Assembly (NCBI GenBank): GCA_949316495.1
Contig: OX439003.1
Coordinates: forward strand, 18,413,198 to 18,477,197
DNA length: 64,000 nt
Reading direction: 5' to 3'
DNA from: Amphiduros pacificus
Taxonomy: Eukaryota > Annelida > Polychaeta > Phyllodocida > Hesionidae
Shown one piece after another: positions 1-13,346 of the stretch (position 1 is its first letter; every line of letters begins with the position of its first letter). The notes under the pieces were generated by a model that was given only the letters and a program-made list of their open reading frames with translations, did not search any database and was not told the DNA's origin. Made by a program: the position numbers and the translations under genes.

Positions 1-811
1 AAATTTGATTCACACTGATAATGTGTTGTAGCATTTTAAAATAAAAGTGCAACTTATTTAAACACCGACAGACAGAGGTAATTAAATGGCAGCTATCATC
101 AAAAGTATATATATTTTTTAATTGGTGGTGTTTAAAAATACAGTGGAAAGATATCCAGCATTCAATATTTTGCTTTGAAGGAAACAAGCAGGGTTTGTTA
201 AGCCCTGAGTATCAGTATGCAACAGTGGTTTGAAATTTGTATTTGCCCTGAAATCTAATGTGAATGTGTTGTTGTTTTAAAAAAAATTTCAGTGTGTTTA
301 TGAGGTTGGTCAGTAACATATATTCAACTGACTGGCCGCCCTATTGGGACTGGTGTGAAGAGTTATGAAGTGAAGTGTTGCTGAACTACAAATGTTAAAT
401 GGTACAGATATTGCAAATTTGGATATATGTTCCAATAAGAATGAGTCCAATTGGCAATATCTAAACATCACAATATCTAAATATCACAAAGATGAATTCT
501 GAGAAAATCTGACACAATAATTCATGATACACAAAGTTCACATTATAAAAATTACATGACAATTTAAACAGCATTTATGTGAAAGCAACATTTTGCACAT
601 TTAAAACAAACAAAAATACCATTACAATATATTAATGCTGAAAACACAGTGTGAACGTGAATGATTATATTAATGCAAGCATAATTTTGCAAGATCTGTG
701 GTTCTATGTAAAGTGATAAATTTAAAGATTAAAGTGTAGCTTTCTCACCTTCAAAAAAAATAAAATAGATAAATATAATGGCCTTACATATAAATAATCA
801 ACCCACTTATT

Positions 812-814
<3 letters not shown>

Positions 815-882
<68 letters not shown>
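815..882. repeat. AT dinucleotide microsatellite, about 34 units
   Basis: An uninterrupted run of alternating A and T about 68 bp long, in the presumed intron of the RIM-like gene. It is long and pure enough that its length is probably variable between individuals. Confidence 0.95.
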
Positions 883-889
<7 letters not shown>

Positions 890-2559
890 ATAGAGAAAAT
901 GGATGAGTTATAAATCCCCTGCTATGTGGCCACCCCTGAGGGAAGGCCATTAGGACTTAATATGGGGACACCAAGCTTCTGTAACCAAGGTGGTAACATT
1001 ACATGTATGTGGGATTTCTATGTTTATGTGATTCTTCATACAGATATCAGTGAGAATAATGAGTTAATGTATTGACATAAGCACTGTTATTGACAGCAAG
1101 AGTTGACGTGTTGGTGTAATCACAGTTATCAACTACGAGCACTGTGGCATTGTCATGCTGTGTCCTTATCATTGACCTGGTGAAACACTTTCTTACTATG
1201 TTGACTTCAAATATGCTATCTGGATCAAATGAAAAATGCTGATTCCGGTCAAGGAAAAACTGAAGTTTTATTTCACTGAATTGTCAAATATTTGTGAAGA
1301 GATACTTGTCTAATTTATAAGGGGATCTGCTGAAGCATAGACTGTGTGATTTGAAGTAATCCTGTAATTTGGTTTATCGAAAGAAGATGCTTCCATGAAC
1401 AGCATGACATATTATATTTTCAAATAAAGTATATGTTGCTTTAAGATATAAAGGTTGCAACATCTGCAGAGGTCTGTGTCATCCCACTACTGCACAGGAC
1501 AGGTAGACATGGCAGTGTAAACCCTTTATGATCCCAGATGAGGCTCAAAGTAGGTTAGTTCTGTTTCTGTTTAACATAATTTTACCTTCCAGTGCCTCTA
1601 TAAGACCCCGCCAGGTTCTTTTGGAAAAGGGTCATTACTTAGAATCTTGTTCAGATTATTTTTTATTGTCCATTACTGGAATATTTCAATTTAAAAAGTA
1701 AAAAGGCATGTAAGACAGATACAATGATCACCCATTTATGACTGTTTTAAAAAGTTTTTTGTCAGATTAGATCATAATTCCATGATACATTTCCTATGCA
1801 GTATTCATCACATGCTGAGATTTCCTTTGAAAAGAAACATTTCTTTCAAACTCCACTCTTTTAATTCCAAATAAATAACAAACTGTTCTTTGAATTCACA
1901 TCCTTCTTCTGACAAGTTCTACGGGATGAACCTCTTCAAAGTAATTCAAAATTTGATGTCACATTTTATTGATAATCCACCAAAATGTGTTGAAATGACA
2001 ATTCTTGAGTCAATAACAGCTCTACCATTATAACAATATATTAAAAAATTGTTGTAAATTATCTTTTTCCAGAAAAGTATATCACTTATAAAGGTATGAA
2101 AGAGCAAAAGTATATTCAATTCTACACATTTCTTTGTTTAATATGAAGTTCATATAAATATAATGTATGATCTGATGACAAAAAATAAGGTATCATGCCC
2201 CCGATTGTGTGTCATCAACGAGAAGTGTTCATTTTGTGCATGGGTTATTTGACATTTGTGTTTTTAAGTTGAAAATATCTTAATATGACCCTTTTTGGCT
2301 AATTATTTTTGGGCTTAAAATATGGAATTTCAGGAATTAACTCATGTAAAAAAAACTTGGTTAAATCATGCTGTAGCTCAATTATGAAAACAATGCCCCG
2401 TTATATTCCTGTGTGATATGTGATCAAGAATCTGGGTGACAAAATTGATATTTGGAATCAACTGAATGCAAATAACGGTGAATGGTTTTAGTAAGAGCAT
2501 TATTACTACACAAAGAAGTCAGTGAAATTCATCACACAATGCTTAACATTCAAACCAAC

Positions 2560-2583
2560 CTGAAAGTATGAATTGTCATCTCC
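2560..2583 (-). other. Candidate 24-nt microexon of the RIM-like gene
   Basis: On the minus strand, a long pyrimidine tract ending in ttttttag precedes 24 nt that end in TTTCAG followed by a gttggt donor. The RIM-like exon 2 ends in phase 2; joined to it, this segment reads R-EMTIHTF and leaves phase 2 again, so it can be included or skipped without changing frame. No homology supports it and the donor is only moderate, so it is a candidate from splice signals and phase alone. Confidence 0.25.
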
Positions 2584-4711
2584 CTAAAAAAGAAAAACAT
2601 ACAAATAAAATATGCCATGAAGAGATCTTCTCTATCATAAAGATGTAAATATCTTAGATGTAAATGAATACTATGAGAAATTAAGAAACATGTATCAAGT
2701 AAAGTGCAATGATTTTTTGTATGTTTCTCACAGGACTCTGAAATAAACCTCTTTTGACCTTTCAGCTCTCATATCAAACATTTCATTTCTGGGATGTCAG
2801 GCCAAGAAAATTCAGTTGAGATTTTGAAATTGGATTATATAGACTCAAAAAAGTAGGGGAAAGAAGTCTAATCTTTGGTAGGTGATATTGGGCCACAATG
2901 AAATCCTTAGAGTGTTATTCTCCTAAAGCTCGCAGGATTTTCCTTTCTTTCCTTTCATGTTGGTCATCAGCAGAATTAGAGGCGGCTGTGGGAGTGAGCT
3001 ATTGTTGGATTTCACAGCAGCCTGATTGATCGCCTTAGTTACATCATGCCAGTGACGTCGTAGTCTTCACACAATCTCATTAAAATTCATACCTTATTAC
3101 ATTGTTCTGTTTGCATGTACCAGATTACCCTGATGTCCCCCCCACCCAAAAAAAGCTTTGCAGGATAAATATTCTCAAAGAACAGCTGTCCAAATTTGCC
3201 TCTCGTCTCTGAGGCTTGTAAGCTCACGACTATGTATAATTCACATCTATTTATATCCAGAAAAGTCAGACCTCAGGATAACTTGTCATTCACGAGTCTT
3301 GTCCACATGAACTGGGGATGAGAACAGATTTTCTCTTCCCATAAATAAAGCATATCCTTTATTCTGTGTTTTCTTCATCACCATTATTGTCAAGCTTTAA
3401 ATTCATGACTTTCAAGCAATAAATTCCATATCAACAAAAAATGTAAGAAATTACCAGATGCCTGAAAGTCTTTAAGTCTTTAATAATACTTGAAATGGAA
3501 CAGTACTTGTTACCTTCCATGGTTCATAAATAAAATAATCAAGACAGTTAAAACTCTCATATTTTGACACAATTTTGACGTAATTATGTAAAAAAAAATC
3601 ATATATTTAAATGTAAATGTATGATAATATCACATTAAACATGTTTTCCAATGTTGGCAGAGAGAGGGAGCAAACATTTAAGCTTGGCCTTGTCATTAGG
3701 CAACGGTTATGGTAGCCCGCTGGTCAGCTGCTCCTGATGGGTACAAATAGCCGCGGCAATGAGGAGATTATCTGCCATACTGGCCCAAGTCACGACCGTA
3801 TGATAAAGCTGACTGCCCATATAAAGCATTTCTCACATATCTATGCATCATTCTGTACCAGGCTACACATTAACTATTTCCTCGCACCTCACCAATATAT
3901 ATAAGTGCCACTTCTTCATATGCCTAATTTATCGATCTTCTTTTCTCTATTTTCCCATCTTTTTATACGAAATAATTAATCTTATATAATTCCAAAAATG
4001 TACATTAATTCTAATTTGTTACTGATGAATTCAGAATTTTAAAACTCTATTATGAATATTATTTTCTTCCATCTTTTTGTGTGCATCATAATCCCGATCC
4101 TGTATAGAACCACATAATGAATATGACCACAGACCAGACTGCAGCTTAATCTGCAGCAAAGTGTTAATGTAACATCCTGGTGCTTTAATGGTCCATAACT
4201 TTCTACCTAAGCATCATTTTTGACCCATAAAGTGAATGTATGAGACTGACCTAATGTGACCTTTCTGTTTTAAGTCAGTTGGTACATTCCCATTAAAATT
4301 AGTGATAAGTGCAGGAATAAATTTGCAGGAGTGAATGTAATCTTTCGACAGGATTTAATGACAAAATTGAGCACTGGATCCCTCACCATAAAAACTAAAA
4401 TTTGGTCATATTCATGGCCTGTGGTCAACATCTTGTTCAGTGCTGGCATAGCGAAACATGCTAGCATTGTCAAATTACTGTATTCAAAAAAGAAATCACC
4501 GAGATCATTGAATATAAGTACATACATACACTCTATCAGCTACATAACTGTCAACGTTCTGTTTCACACAAGACTCCTAACTTATCTAAATTATTCACTT
4601 TCTATTCATCTAGCTGCCTGATTAAAAAGGTAAAGGTATAGATTGTGGCTATCTTTACTTGTCTATAAAAAAGGAGAGCACAAGTCTGTACTTAAAAGTA
4701 AATATATTTAC

Positions 4712-7700
4712 CTCATGAGACTCTTTTCTTCTGCAGCCTCGAATTCCTGAAAATAAAATAAAATGTTATAATTTACATCATATTGAAAATTTTAAAAAGA
4801 GCTTTCTTAAAACCCTAATGGATGTGAAGGACGGCAACATCCACCACTGGCAACAGACGGGAAGGATGTTGATGTCCCCATTGTTCTGACTTGATGACGT
4901 CATTTGTAACATTCTGAAGGGCTGCAACTTGTTACAATGTATCAGACTGACTGGATCATGAACTTTTGATCCCAGCACTTAATTAAACATATTGAATAAC
5001 CATAGTTATAAATTTGATAAATTTACTTACTATGTAGATACACTCGTCCAGAAAAAATTGGTTAGTCCTGGCAATCAACAAAACTTAGATAGGCTAGTCC
5101 ATTTGGGGTTAAATATGGTTTTTATGATTCCTTGAAATTGAACTGGCTATCATCAAACTTTCAAAGAGGCAAATATAAACAAGTATCAAGGAAGGAAACA
5201 CCCAAATAGTTGCTACCAAAATTGTGAGAATTGAAAATGAAAAAACCTGGTTGAGCAGTGCCCTATGCATTACAATTTCTGGCTGCTGATAAAACAAATG
5301 ATGGTTGGGGAATGCCATATTAAAGGCCAGAGATGGTAGGAGGATGCCTAAGACATATGACCAGAGATGGTAGGAGGATGCCTCAGACATATGACCAGAG
5401 ATGTTAGGAGGATGCCTCAGACATATGACCAGAGATGGTAGGAGGATGCCTCAGACATATGACCAGAGATGGTAGGAGTATGCCTCAGATATATGGCCAG
5501 AGATGGTAGGAGGATGCCTCAGATATATGGCTAGAGATGGTAGGAGGATGCCTCAGATATATGACCAGAGATGGTAGGAGGATGCCTCAGACATATGGCC
5601 AGAGATGGTAGGAGGATGCCCCAGATATAAGGCCAGAGATGATAGAAGGATGCCTCAGATATAAGGCCAGAGATGATAGAAGGATGCCTCAGATATATGG
5701 CCAGAGATGATAGAAGGATGCCTCAGATATAAGGCCAGAGATGATATAAGGATGCCTCAGATATATGGCCAGAGATGATAGAAGGATGCCTCAGATATAA
5801 GGCCAGAGATGATAGAAGGATGCCTCAGATATATGGCCAGAGATGATAGAAGGATGCCTCAGACATATGGCCAGATATGGTAGAAGAATGCCTCAGGTAT
5901 ATGGCCAGAGATGGTAGGAGGATGCCTCAGACATATGACCAGAGATGGTAGGAGTATGCCCCAGATATAAGGCCAGAGATGATAGAAGGATGCCTCAGAT
6001 ATAAGGCCAGAGATGGTAGAAGGATGCCTCAGATATAAGGCCAGAGATGGTAGGAGGATGCCTCAGATATATGGCCAGATATGGAAGGAGGATGCCTCAG
6101 ACATATGGCCAGATATGGAAGGAGGATGCCTCAGACATATGGCCAGAGATGGTAGGAGGATGCCTCAGATATGTGACCAGAGATGGTAGGAGGATGCCTC
6201 AGACATATGGCCAGAGATGGTAGGAAGATGCCTCAGATATATGACCAGAGATGGTAGGAGGATGCCTCAGACATATAGCCAAAGATGGGTGGAGGATGGC
6301 CAGAGATGGTACATTGATGTCTCAAACATATAAAAAGAGATGGTGAGAAGATACTTTTGTCATAATAAAGGCCAGAGATGACAGAAGGATGTCTTAGACG
6401 AGGGTTGGCTGGATGGGTAGAGATGGAAGGAGTATGGGTATGTCTCATGACATACCCATACATGACCATGGTTGGAGGATGCCTTAGACAAATGATGGCC
6501 AGAGATGGTAGGAGGATGGTAAGAGATGGTAGGAGGATGGTAAGAGATGGCAGGAGGATGGCAAGATATGGTAGGAGGATGGTAAGATATGGTAGGAGGA
6601 TGGTAAGATATGGTAGGAGGATGGTAAGATATGGTAGGAGGATGGTAAGATATGGAAGGGGATGGTAAGATACAGTAGGAGGAAGGTAAGATATGGTAGG
6701 GGGATGGTAAGATATGGTAGGAGGATGGTAAGATATGGTAGGCGGATGGTAAGAGATGGTAGGAGGATGGTAAGAGATGGCAGGAGGATGGTAGGAGGAT
6801 GGTAAGATATGGTAGGAGGATGGTAAGAGATGGTAGGAGGATGGTAAGAGATGGCAGGAGGATGGTAAGGGATGGTAGGGGGATGGTAAGAGGCGGTAGG
6901 AGGATGGTAAGAGATGGTAGGAGGATGGTAAGATATGGTAGGAGGATGGTAAGAGATGGCAGGAGGATGGTAAGAGATGGTAGGAGGATCGTAAGAGATG
7001 GTAGGAGGATGGTAAGATATGGTAGGAGGATGGGAAGATATGGTAGGAGGATGGTAAGAAATGGTAGGAGGATGGTAAGAAATGGTAGGAGGATGGTAAG
7101 AAATGGTAGGAGGATGGTAAGATATGGTAGGAGGATGGTAAGATATGGTAGGAGGATGGTAAGATATGGTAGGAGGATGGTAAGATATGGTAGGAGGATG
7201 GGAAGATATGGTAGGAGGATGGTAAGAAATGGTAGGAGGATGGTAAGATATGGTAGGAGGATGGTAAGATATGGTAGGAGGATGGTGAGAGATGGTAGGA
7301 GGATGGTAAGATATGGTAGGAGGATGGTAAGATATGGTAGGAGGATGGTAAGAGATGGTAGGAGGATGGTAAGATATGGTAGGAGGATGGTAATCAATGG
7401 TAGGATGATGGTAAGAGATGGTAGGAGGATGGTAAGAGATGGTAGGAGGATGGTAAGAGATGGTAGGAGGATGGTAGGAGGATGGTAAGATATGGTAGGA
7501 AGATGGTAAGAAATGGTAGGAGGATGGTAAAAAATGGTAGGAGGATGGTAAGATATGGTAGGAGGATGGTAAGAGATGGTAGGAGGATGGTAAGATATGG
7601 TAGGAGGATGGTAAGATATGGTAGAAGGATGGTAAGAGATGGTAGGAGGATGGTAAGATATGGTAGGAGGATGGTAAGAAATGGTAGGAGGATGGTAAGA

Positions 7701-10304
7701 TATGGTAGGAGGATGGGAAGATATGGTAGGAGGATGGTAAGAAATGGTAGGAGGATGGTAAGATATGGTAGGAGGATGGCAAGATATGGTAGGAGGATGG
7801 TAAGATATGGTAGGAGGATGGTAAGATATGGTAGGAGGATGGTAAGATATGGAAGGGGATGGTAAGATATGGTAGGAGGATGGTAAGATACGGTAGGAGG
7901 ATGGTAAGATATGGTAGGAGGATAGTAAGATATGGTAGGAGGATGCCTTAGACATAAGTCCAGAGATGTTAGAAAGATTGTTCAGACAATTGGCCTGAGA
8001 TGGTTTTAGACATGACAGCTGATATGATGACCACCAATCTGTAGGCTGTGATGGGAATACATTAATATTTGCCAACAAATATGCAATGATGAAAAAGAAT
8101 GAAAAAACAAACAAAAACTATTGAAATCTTGAGGAGAATAGGAAAACAATTATGGATGTGATAAACTGACTGAAATTAAATGACATGTAAATCAACATTT
8201 ATTACTACTATGAGCCAAGCTTGCATGTCTAAAAAGTTCATCTATGTGTAACAAATTTTAAGTCACTGGGTGGTAGCAGGGCCCACACCAGCAGTGAGAA
8301 TTACAATGTCATACTGATGGCTAGTTCTGGATCAATATAACACTTCTGAGCAATTACAGTGTTGTTTTGCCTGATAAGATTAAAACTGTCTCGAAACTTT
8401 TGGATGTAATACTTTACAAACTCTATACATGTGTGCATCATTGGTTCATCTACCATCTTCACATTCCAGGGCACCTTGACTTAAATCTGCCAACCATATC
8501 TACTTATTACTGCTCAGCAGGTACTATTAAGTTCTTCAATAGGTGTGTTCACTATTAACCAATGCTGTTGATAAGTCTTAATTATCATTAAATAGGTATA
8601 TCATATAACCATTTCTAAATATTAGGCCTTCTCAACCTTGTGTCTTTTCTGAGCAGAAGATTGTAGATTTCTGTTCCTTTCCAGTCAAATCTGTACATGG
8701 CCTTTTTGTTCAATATTCCTCTCCACTCTGAGCATTCCAAGCAATGCCATATGCCATATCATGTTGAACAAAATTCGGCTATTTAAAATTAATAATTATT
8801 GCGAGACAATAATTTCAAAACTGGGGTAGCTTAGTATCTAAATAATAGAGATATAGCCTGATAAAAATACATCATTATGATCATCATAGACTCTTCTCAC
8901 AAATATTTCTTAAATTTTTTATTTGTTTTGAAAGATGATGGATGTTATTCATTGTGAAAAACTCACAAGCAAAGTCATGATCATCCAGTAATGCATAAGT
9001 TCACAACTTCCTTTACAGTTTTGATATACTGAATATGGCTGCCTCTCCTGGGGGCTGCCCAAAACACAATGCAATTACTGTACTCTGTAGGGCTGATATG
9101 GTTGGAGAATTTTGTAAGCAGTTAATTTGACATCATTAACCTATCCGAAACTGGATAACTGTGAGCTGCTAGACACCGGTGAAGCTCCCATCTCCACGCA
9201 TAATTACATACTATCTTGTGACTGATGTGATATGATGCTGTTCAGATACACAGAAGGTGCTGTGTCAGACACTATTACACAACTCCTCATAGAATATTAG
9301 GTATGGTGATGTGACCTTTCCCAAACTCTCTCCTATGTTTAGTGAATTTGATAATGACCACACCCCATGCTGATATACAGATAATTATTAAGAATGCTCC
9401 TAGAGAAAACACATTATCCTAACACTTCACAGTATATATTGACTTAATTGGTTATGGTCATGGATAATAAATAATAACCAAATTATGTCTGTAACTGAAC
9501 CTTTAATTCTAGCTATCTGTTTTAGCCCGAGTACTCTGGTTGAAAAGCCAATTCTAAGTTTTCATGTTAACTAACAATATCAGCCAAATCCTGTTGACAT
9601 TTTTTTCATTTGGGTGTCATGATGTCAAAGATCTGACACTTTTTCTTGCTTTAAACTCCCACCTGCTCCAATGGAATCTGCAGCGTATTCACCTCGGAAT
9701 TCTCGCTTTGTGTTGCTACCAATCATTGTCAATTTACACAGCAGTTAAGCTGGGAGGGCCCTTTGATGTCACTGCCTGTCACAATCTACTTAAACAGCGG
9801 AAACTGCTCCGACACAAGTTATAATTCACTTTTGACAAGTTCTGAGTGTGATATCTTCAATTCAGTGATAACTAATGATATTGAATAAAAATAAAAATAA
9901 ACAAAAGTGAGAACAGAATATATCACTCTAGCACCATCACAAAGTACAGAAAATACACATAAGAGCTTGTTTCTGACAGCTGAAATCAGAAACGGGAGAT
10001 ATACTTGGATAGAAATGTCGCTTGATCATTACTATCTTTATCACTTTAGCAATGACAGGGTTCTGACTCAAGTCAAGAAACTCACAAGCCAAGAAAGTGA
10101 ACTGGATGTGGGTGGGTCGCAATCTAAATTACCATCTTCAAATAACATTAATATGAAAGCGATTCATTTCAAATTTGAGATAGACATAGTGATGATATGT
10201 TTATTTACCTTAGCACGTTGCATGACAGCGATTACCTGGTGCTTTTCCTCTTCTGACAAGGCAGAAAGATCAGGCAAGCCAAGCTCTGTGCGCTCTGAAG
10301 CCAT
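4712..10304 (-). CDS. RIM: RIM-like active-zone protein, first two coding exons (partial gene)
   Basis: Two exons on the minus strand, 10209-10304 and 4712-4746, join in frame. Exon 1 starts at an ATG (10304-10302) and encodes 32 residues ending in the donor gtaaat; exon 2 has an attttcag acceptor and a gtaaat donor and ends in phase 2. The joined peptide contains LPDLSALSEEEKHQVIAVMQ followed by a charged stretch EFEAAEEKSLMR. This matches the start of the Rab3-binding helix of RIM proteins (LPDLSHLTEEER..I.AVMDRQKEEEEKEE in vertebrates). RIM is a presynaptic scaffold that binds Rab3, Munc13 and calcium channels and primes synaptic vesicles. The zinc finger, PDZ and C2 domains are not in the window and should lie to the left. 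Another FYVE-type Rab effector is possible, but rabphilin and Slp proteins lack the LPDLS lead. The gene is divergent from NCKAP1. Confidence 0.62.
5325..6290. repeat. Minisatellite, 34-bp unit, about 28 copies
   Basis: The unit begins GGCCAGAGATGGTAGGAGGA and ends TGCCTCAGACATAT. Successive starts are 34 bp apart (for example 5359 and 5393). Copies vary at a few positions: AGATGGTAGGAGG or AGATGATAGAAGG, CAGACATATGA or CAGATATAAGG. The variants occur in runs, which suggests that blocks of units were duplicated together. Degenerate units continue to about 6350. The array lies in the first intron of the RIM-like gene; open frames through it are by-products of the repeat. Confidence 0.95.
6495..7945. 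repeat. Minisatellite, 21-bp G-rich unit, about 69 copies
   Basis: The unit is ATGGTAAGATATGGTAGGAGG with variants (AGAGATGG, AGAAATGG). Because 21 is a multiple of three and the unit lacks stops in several frames, it produces long artificial open frames on both strands, with seven-residue repeats such as MVRYGRR on plus and PPTISYH on minus. The core GGTAGGAGGATGG is shared with the flanking 34-bp array, and degenerate 34-bp-type units reappear at about 7932-8010, so the 21-bp array seems to have expanded inside the older one. Confidence 0.95.
8011..10208. other. Remainder of first intron of the RIM-like gene
   Basis: No exon, RNA gene or clear repeat recognised. Small open frames at 8367-8558, 9564-9824 and 9907-10314 have no recognisable similarity; the last overlaps RIM exon 1 on the opposite strand and is a shadow. 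Confidence 0.5.
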
Positions 10305-12237
10305 GATGGACTGATTCTTTGAGGTCAAGGCCACGGCGGAGAAGAAAATGATGGCAAAACCAACCGACTATTTAACATTGTCGCTGGACAAATTCACGCA
10401 CTATAGAGGCGTGCATTTGAATGAACATAACTAAACTTTGGCATATTCAGAACACAACCAATGATAAATCTAATAAATCTGCAAAATAAATTTATCGAAG
10501 TATCTGACATGTCATCAAAGAAATTGGTATTTTTTTCTGACGATAACCTGTGAGGACTAGCTAATTTGTTAAAATAAAATATAAGTCACTCTGATAATTA
10601 ACTATTAGTAATTCTGATAAGTACGCCGATTTGTGAGAACAGACGATATTGTTTCATTAAATAGAAAAGTTGGTATCTAATTGTTATTCAACTAAAGTGA
10701 CTGAGTTGGAAGTTATCCACTCATTCAAATAAATCATACCATAAATCATACTAAGCACATGTTCACAGAAAATGTGGTCAGTAGGTGAGAGAGAGGCGCA
10801 AATCTATATTGCAAGTACATGCCTCATCTAAAAATCCAAATGTGCTTCTGTGGGTTAAAAAACAAATTTATAATGCTATATTCAAGCAAAAAAACTGTCA
10901 AAAAGCATCACAGCGTTGGCAATAGTGAAGAATATTATATTTTTATGCTGTTATACTACATGTATCACTATTGCACTATTGCCAATCTGTGATTTTTTTA
11001 AAAGATCTCTATTATTTTATTTTTGGGGCGGGGGTTCTTACTTTAGATGCAGCAATCAGTGTAAAATCTATTGTTGTATGACGAAGAAGCAATTAATGTG
11101 ATGTACATTTTCTTTACAGAAAAAAAAACGAACCTGCGCTTAATTAAATGTATGTATAAACATTTGACTATAATCAATTTACTGACCTTTTATGCTTTGG
11201 TTTCTTGTATTGTGATCATATATGAAGAAAATCTGTAAATCTTTTCTTTTGACATAAACCTCTTTGACAGCTTGTACATTGATGGAGCACTTGGAATGTT
11301 TTACAAAGTTTAAGACTGGCTTGATTTTGATATAATTTAAGTTAAGATCATCAGGGTGAAATGGACAACTATATTCATCAAATTATAAAGGGTGTCATCA
11401 TCTAAATCACATTTACAATTTGACCCTCATAACTAATCTATGTCACTTTTGATTTGACACTTACAAGACAACTTTGTTTGAAACATGACGCATCTGCTAG
11501 TAAATGACGTGTGTAGAAGAAAGAAGAGTATATTACTGGATATAAACTGGATATGAAACCCTCGCCTCTTTCACCACATTTCTGTCAATGTAATTTTTGG
11601 AATGAAATAAAAAAAAGTAAAGCTTCCTTAATGCTAATATAGCTAAAACAATTTGAGGAAAAACAATTTGAAGGAAAAAACAATTTGAGCATAAACAATT
11701 TGAGCATAAACAATTTTTTAATCTTTAAATTTGCTGTCTTACAATATTTTTTCACGAAGTTGAAATTTGTGTTCATAAAGAAATGAGAAAAATGTCTGAC
11801 TGTTTTGTGGAACTCCTATATATAAGATTATATCCGGAAAGATGACATTTTTGTGCTTCATGTTGCTCATTTGTTTATGATATTTGTTGAGAATGGCAAA
11901 GCAATATTACACCCCACTAAGCACAGGTTACAAAATTATTCAGTGGGACACTATTTATTTCCTTAATTCCCTCAATAGGCTCACAGATTTTCCTGTTTAT
12001 ACAAGTAGCTTTTGAATGGGGTAGAAATATTAGTCAATATAAAGCTAGGGTTAGGACAAAAATGCTTTGAAAAATTATTTGATACAGTGAATTCTATACT
12101 TTTAGAACATCAAAGTATTAGTGACAAATTTAAATATACCCTAGGTTATAACATCAGCTTTCAGTTTTATTTGACACAGATATAAGAATTGGCACTACAC
12201 AGAACAACATGCAATATCTACACAATCTAGGTTTTTC

Positions 12238-12279
12238 GACTTATCTAGGGTGACTTATCTAGGGTGACTTATCTAGGTG
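12238..12279. repeat. Short tandem repeat, 14 bp x 3
   Basis: Three consecutive copies of GACTTATCTAGGGT, the third ending in GGTG. Too short to suggest a function. Confidence 0.85.
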
Positions 12280-13085
12280 AAAATGCATATAATTTTGTAC
12301 AAAATAAATGCAAAATTTGTTCACATGTTTGTACTCGTGTGACCACCAAGCACTAAACACTTTCAACCAAACCAATAATTTGGGCATGTGTATTTTGGTT
12401 GATTTCAGGGAGATAGCTTATTTGTATCAATTGACCAGTCTCAGGTCGTCTCCACGCTGCAGTCAAGAACACGACTGATCATCACATGATCATAATTCAA
12501 TACTTTAATTTCGATCATGAAGATAAATAGTTGGGCTTCTTGGTGTATCTAAAAATAAATGAATAAATCAAATAAGTGAATAAATAAAATAGCTGTAGTT
12601 GTTCATTCGATCTGAGAGCATTATTTCTTATTGCTTTTAGATTTGATTTGGTAAGAAACTCATGAATGCATACACATGACGTGTCCTTCCCTCAAGACAA
12701 TCAAGCACATTTTCAACCTATATTCAGCCATCTTGATTTCTATTATGAGTAAACTCATTAAGTCCATATCAACATGTTGGCTCCTTTTGAACCATACATC
12801 CGACCAGACTACTTTACATATGACTTCCTAAATAAATACAATACAACACTCCAGTCACTGACTTTCTTTGTCTTATTACCATTTGCTATTTCTCATTTGC
12901 TAAGTTCAAGAGAAATGTGTTGATACCATCTCAGACATACATATATTTGGATAATTTTGTTCTGTAATTTTAACTAAGACTGTTCTCTCCAATTACTAAA
13001 CAGCTTTATTCATAAAATAACTTATAGTGATGAAGTGTGACCATTTCTGTTATTTATCAGTGAGAAGGTAATATTGTACGTTTCA

Positions 13086-13140
13086 ACGTGGCTCAGTGAG
13101 TCAGATGTCCGTCTCCCATGCTAATTCCTGGTCGGGATGA
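13086..13140 (+). repeat. Possible tRNA-derived SINE head or tRNA relic
   Basis: TGGCTCAGTGAGTCAGA at 13090-13106 resembles an RNA polymerase III A box (TRGCNNAGYGG). About 39 bp downstream, GGTCGGGATGAG is a degenerate B box. No full cloverleaf, poly-A tail or target duplication was found, so this is at best a decayed fragment. Confidence 0.25.
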
Positions 13141-13247
13141 GTACGTTTTAAAATCTTCATATTGGGGTTATATTTGAACGATATCAATGTCAGAACAAAT
13201 AGAATTGAATAGTCCATTAAGAATGTAAAACATTATTTGAGCTCAGA

Positions 13248-13346
13248 CATGTTTACAAAGAAACTATTACATGGAGACAATTTCAAGATTTTATCCATAA
13301 TAAAATCTTAAAATTGCCTCCATGTTATAGTTTCTTTGCAAACATG
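13248..13346. repeat. Long hairpin, two 46-bp inverted arms with a 7-nt spacer
   Basis: The left arm 13248-13293 begins CATGTTTACAAAGAAACTAT; the right arm 13301-13346 is its reverse complement with about four mismatches; the spacer 13294-13300 is TCCATAA. A foldback or MITE-type element is the simplest explanation, and a hairpin RNA is possible. No target-site duplication could be recognised. Confidence 0.85.

Larger units (their letters stand above)
1..4711. other. Non-coding: downstream intron(s) of the RIM-like gene
   Basis: No further RIM exon with recognisable homology was found; the next would be expected to encode the zinc finger. The stretch is AT-rich and contains an AT microsatellite (815-882), a candidate microexon (2560-2583) and two less AT-rich patches, about 2900-3070 and 3680-3830. 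The short open frames at 4270-4978 have no recognisable similarity and look like chance frames. Confidence 0.5.

Noticed and set aside
6360-8114. Very long open frames on both strands (up to 584 codons) with 7-residue repeats
   Set aside because: They are by-products of the 21-bp minisatellite, whose unit lacks stops in several frames on both strands. Protein-like repeats of different kinds appear in each frame, which a real gene would not show.
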